DNA of 16,453 nt from CAZQEZ01 sp964592475. GTDB taxonomy: Bacteria; Bacteroidota; Bacteroidia; Cytophagales; Cyclobacteriaceae. How positions within the stretch are numbered: the stretch's first letter is position 1; each line of letters opens with the position of its first letter. Shown in pieces: positions 15,300 to 16,453 of the stretch. The translations under genes were made by a program, and so were the position numbers. The stretch covers positions 1-16,453 of the forward strand of contig CAZQEZ010000094.1 of the NCBI GenBank assembly GCA_964592475.1, in the 5' to 3' direction. The notes below the pieces were generated by a model. The model worked only from the letters and a program-made list of their open reading frames with translations, made no database searches and was not told where the DNA came from.

Positions 15300-15347
15300 T
15301 ACATTATTACATCACTTAAGTTATAGCACTACATCTAAAATACATCA
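15300..15347 (+). promoter_or_regulatory. Four-box TACATNA array, copy B (candidate operator)
   Basis: TACATTA (15300-15306), TACATCA (15308-15314), TACATCT (15330-15336) and TACATCA (15341-15347) stand with steps of 8, 22 and 11 bases. These are exactly the steps in copy A, although the bases between the second and third boxes are mostly changed. Confidence 0.45.
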
Positions 15348-15361
15348 AACAGTAAAATAAA

Positions 15362-15391
15362 TTGTATTCAAAGCGTTTATAAGCTATATTG
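15362..15391 (+). promoter_or_regulatory. Candidate promoter of the intact regulator
   Basis: TTG at 15362-15364, a 20-base spacer and TATATTG at 15385-15391 resemble the Bacteroidota -33/-7 pair. The same elements and spacing occur in the other leader. Transcription would begin about 30 bases before the ATG at 15428, just downstream of the TACATNA array. Confidence 0.4.
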
Positions 15392-15427
15392 CACATTATA
15401 TTTAACTCAGCACATGAATTATACAAA

Positions 15428-16453
15428 ATGAATATTATAAAGTATTTTTACATTACTATCTTTTTAATGCCCATTGCTTTGCTAAATGCAAATGGTCAGA
15501 CATCACTGTATAGTTTGCCTCTCATATCTTCCTATACCTCTGAAGAATATCATGCCGGCATGCAAAACTGGACCTTTGGCATTAGCGATGACGGCATTAT
15601 TTACGTGGGTAATAATGGCGGACTGATGGAATACGATGGTCATGAATGGCGCACATCACCTGTAGCCAATGGAACAAAAGTTCGCAGTCTTACTATTGAC
15701 AGTAATGGCAAAATTTATATAGGTGCCCAGGGTGAATTTGGCTATTACCAAAGAAATAAAGAAGGCTTTCTGCAGTACTATAGCCTGGTCAAATTGCTTC
15801 CTCCACAATTCCCCATTGATGAAACCTGGTCTGTTTTTAAAGTAGGCTCGGCCATCTATTATTGTACATTCAGGCATGTATTAAAGTATGAAAATGATGC
15901 TATAGAGATCATTGATCCCGGTCAACCCATTGGGTTTTCTTTTAACTTCAATAATCTTATCTATGTGCATATTCCCGAAAAGGGACTTTGCCAGTTAGAT
16001 AATGATCGGGATTTTAATTTAATACCCGGGGGTGATTTTTTTGCCGGTTATAGCGTGAGAAGTATGTTGCCTTTGAGCAAAGACCAATTTCTGATAATCA
16101 CCCATAGCAATGGTGTTTTTTTATATGAAAATGGGATAATCAGCCCCTGGAATTCACCAATAAATGGCGATTTGCAAACAAGCCTGATTAATTGTGCACT
16201 GCGTTTAAGTAATGGTGAACTTGCCATTGGCACTCAAAATGAAGGTATTTATATTATTGCCAGCAATGGTAAGTTGGTACAGAAAATAAGCGAAAACAGT
16301 GGAATGGCCGATCAAACGGTGAATCATCTTTATGAGGATGAAATCGGAAACTTGTGGGCATCACTCCACGACGGTATCTCCTATATTGAAATTGGCTCGC
16401 CTTTTGGTTCACTGAGTTCTAATCTGGGCATTTCTGGATCGGGATACGCTGCA
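15428..16453 (+). CDS. Propeller-type membrane regulator, N-terminal part (cut by window edge)
   Basis: The first 342 codons are open to the last base, with no stop. The product begins with a signal sequence (about 1-23) and continues as a periplasmic beta-propeller of the two-component-regulator-propeller type. Blade-like words are DDGIIYVGNNGGLMEYDG (54-71), SNGKIYIGAQGEFGYY (92-107), SNGELAIGTQNEGIYII (261-277) and DEIGNLWASLHDGISYIE (304-321). In this family the propeller is usually followed by a triple-tyrosine domain, a transmembrane helix and a cytoplasmic output domain. The decayed paralogue at 11507-12044 ends in a LuxR-type helix-turn-helix, so I predict the same here: a one-component transmembrane transcription regulator sensing a glycan. 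A histidine kinase or other output remains possible because the 3' part is outside the window. Confidence 0.85.
   Translation, partial: MNIIKYFYITIFLMPIALLNANGQTSLYSLPLISSYTSEEYHAGMQNWTFGISDDGIIYVGNNGGLMEYDGHEWRTSPVANGTKVRSLTIDSNGKIYIGAQGEFGYYQRNKEGFLQYYSLVKLLPPQFPIDETWSVFKVGSAIYYCTFRHVLKYENDAIEIIDPGQPIGFSFNFNNLIYVHIPEKGLCQLDNDRDFNLIPGGDFFAGYSVRSMLPLSKDQFLIITHSNGVFLYENGIISPWNSPINGDLQTSLINCALRLSNGELAIGTQNEGIYIIASNGKLVQKISENSGMADQTVNHLYEDEIGNLWASLHDGISYIEIGSPFGSLSSNLGISGSGYAA

Larger units (their letters stand above)
15095..15427. other. Divergent intergenic region, kinase / intact regulator
   Basis: There is no gene in this stretch. The kinase promoter must lie in its left part, but I find no clear TAnnTTTG box on the minus strand. 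The right 207 bases are the conserved regulator leader (copy B). Confidence 0.6.
15221..15427 (+). repeat. Conserved regulator leader, copy B
   Basis: This is the counterpart of 11300-11506, with the same length and about 85% identity by hand count. Both end at the ATG through the shared string GAATTATACAAAATGA. The divergent neighbour here is a histidine kinase, not susC. The shared conservation therefore belongs with the regulator genes themselves rather than with a shared susC gene. Confidence 0.85.

Noticed and set aside
11300..15427. Mobile element or insertion flanked by the two leaders
   Set aside because: The repeats are direct copies of regulator starts. No transposase, terminal inverted repeats or target duplication was seen between or beside them.

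Overview
The window looks like a piece of a Bacteroidota chromosome. It is AT-rich and carries a SusC/SusD pair, lipoproteins with a Cys followed by acidic residues, TAnnTTTG-type promoter boxes and a propeller-type membrane regulator. The marine-style laminarin locus and the gene set suggest a member of Cytophagales, but that placement is inference.

Layout, left to right. (1) 1-2439: an exported S9 prolyl-oligopeptidase-family peptidase on the minus strand with a clear terminator (109-141). (2) 2440-2929: mostly gene-free, ending in the terminator of the next operon. (3) 2930-11266: a five-gene minus-strand polysaccharide utilization locus (PUL), transcribed in the order susC, susD, PKD-type surface glycan-binding lipoprotein, lipoprotein GH16, membrane-anchored or secreted GH16. 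Gaps are 5, 2, 66 and 26 bases. The two GH16 enzymes and the architecture of the binding protein point to laminarin or another mixed or beta-1,3-glucan. (4) 11267-12044: a divergent intergenic region and a badly decayed regulator gene reading away from susC. (5) 12103-13242: an uncharacterised J-domain (HPD) protein, minus strand. (6) 13580-15094: a soluble PAS-PAS sensor histidine kinase, minus strand. (7) 15428 to the window end: the first 342 codons of an intact paralogue of the decayed regulator, plus strand, cut by the window edge.

The most unusual thing is the relation between (4) and (7). The two regulator copies share a roughly 207-base upstream leader with no net insertion or deletion and about 85% identity by hand count. 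The coding sequences beside these leaders are only about 60-77% identical, and their third codon positions are close to randomised. The leader is therefore better conserved than the gene. It contains a four-box TACATNA array with identical spacing in both copies and a promoter-like pair. The decayed copy has lost its middle but still ends in a recognisable LuxR/GerE-type helix-turn-helix remnant. This predicts how the truncated live gene should end. Together these suggest that the PUL lost its adjacent regulator and that its divergent control region has been kept, perhaps read in trans by the paralogue 4 kb away.
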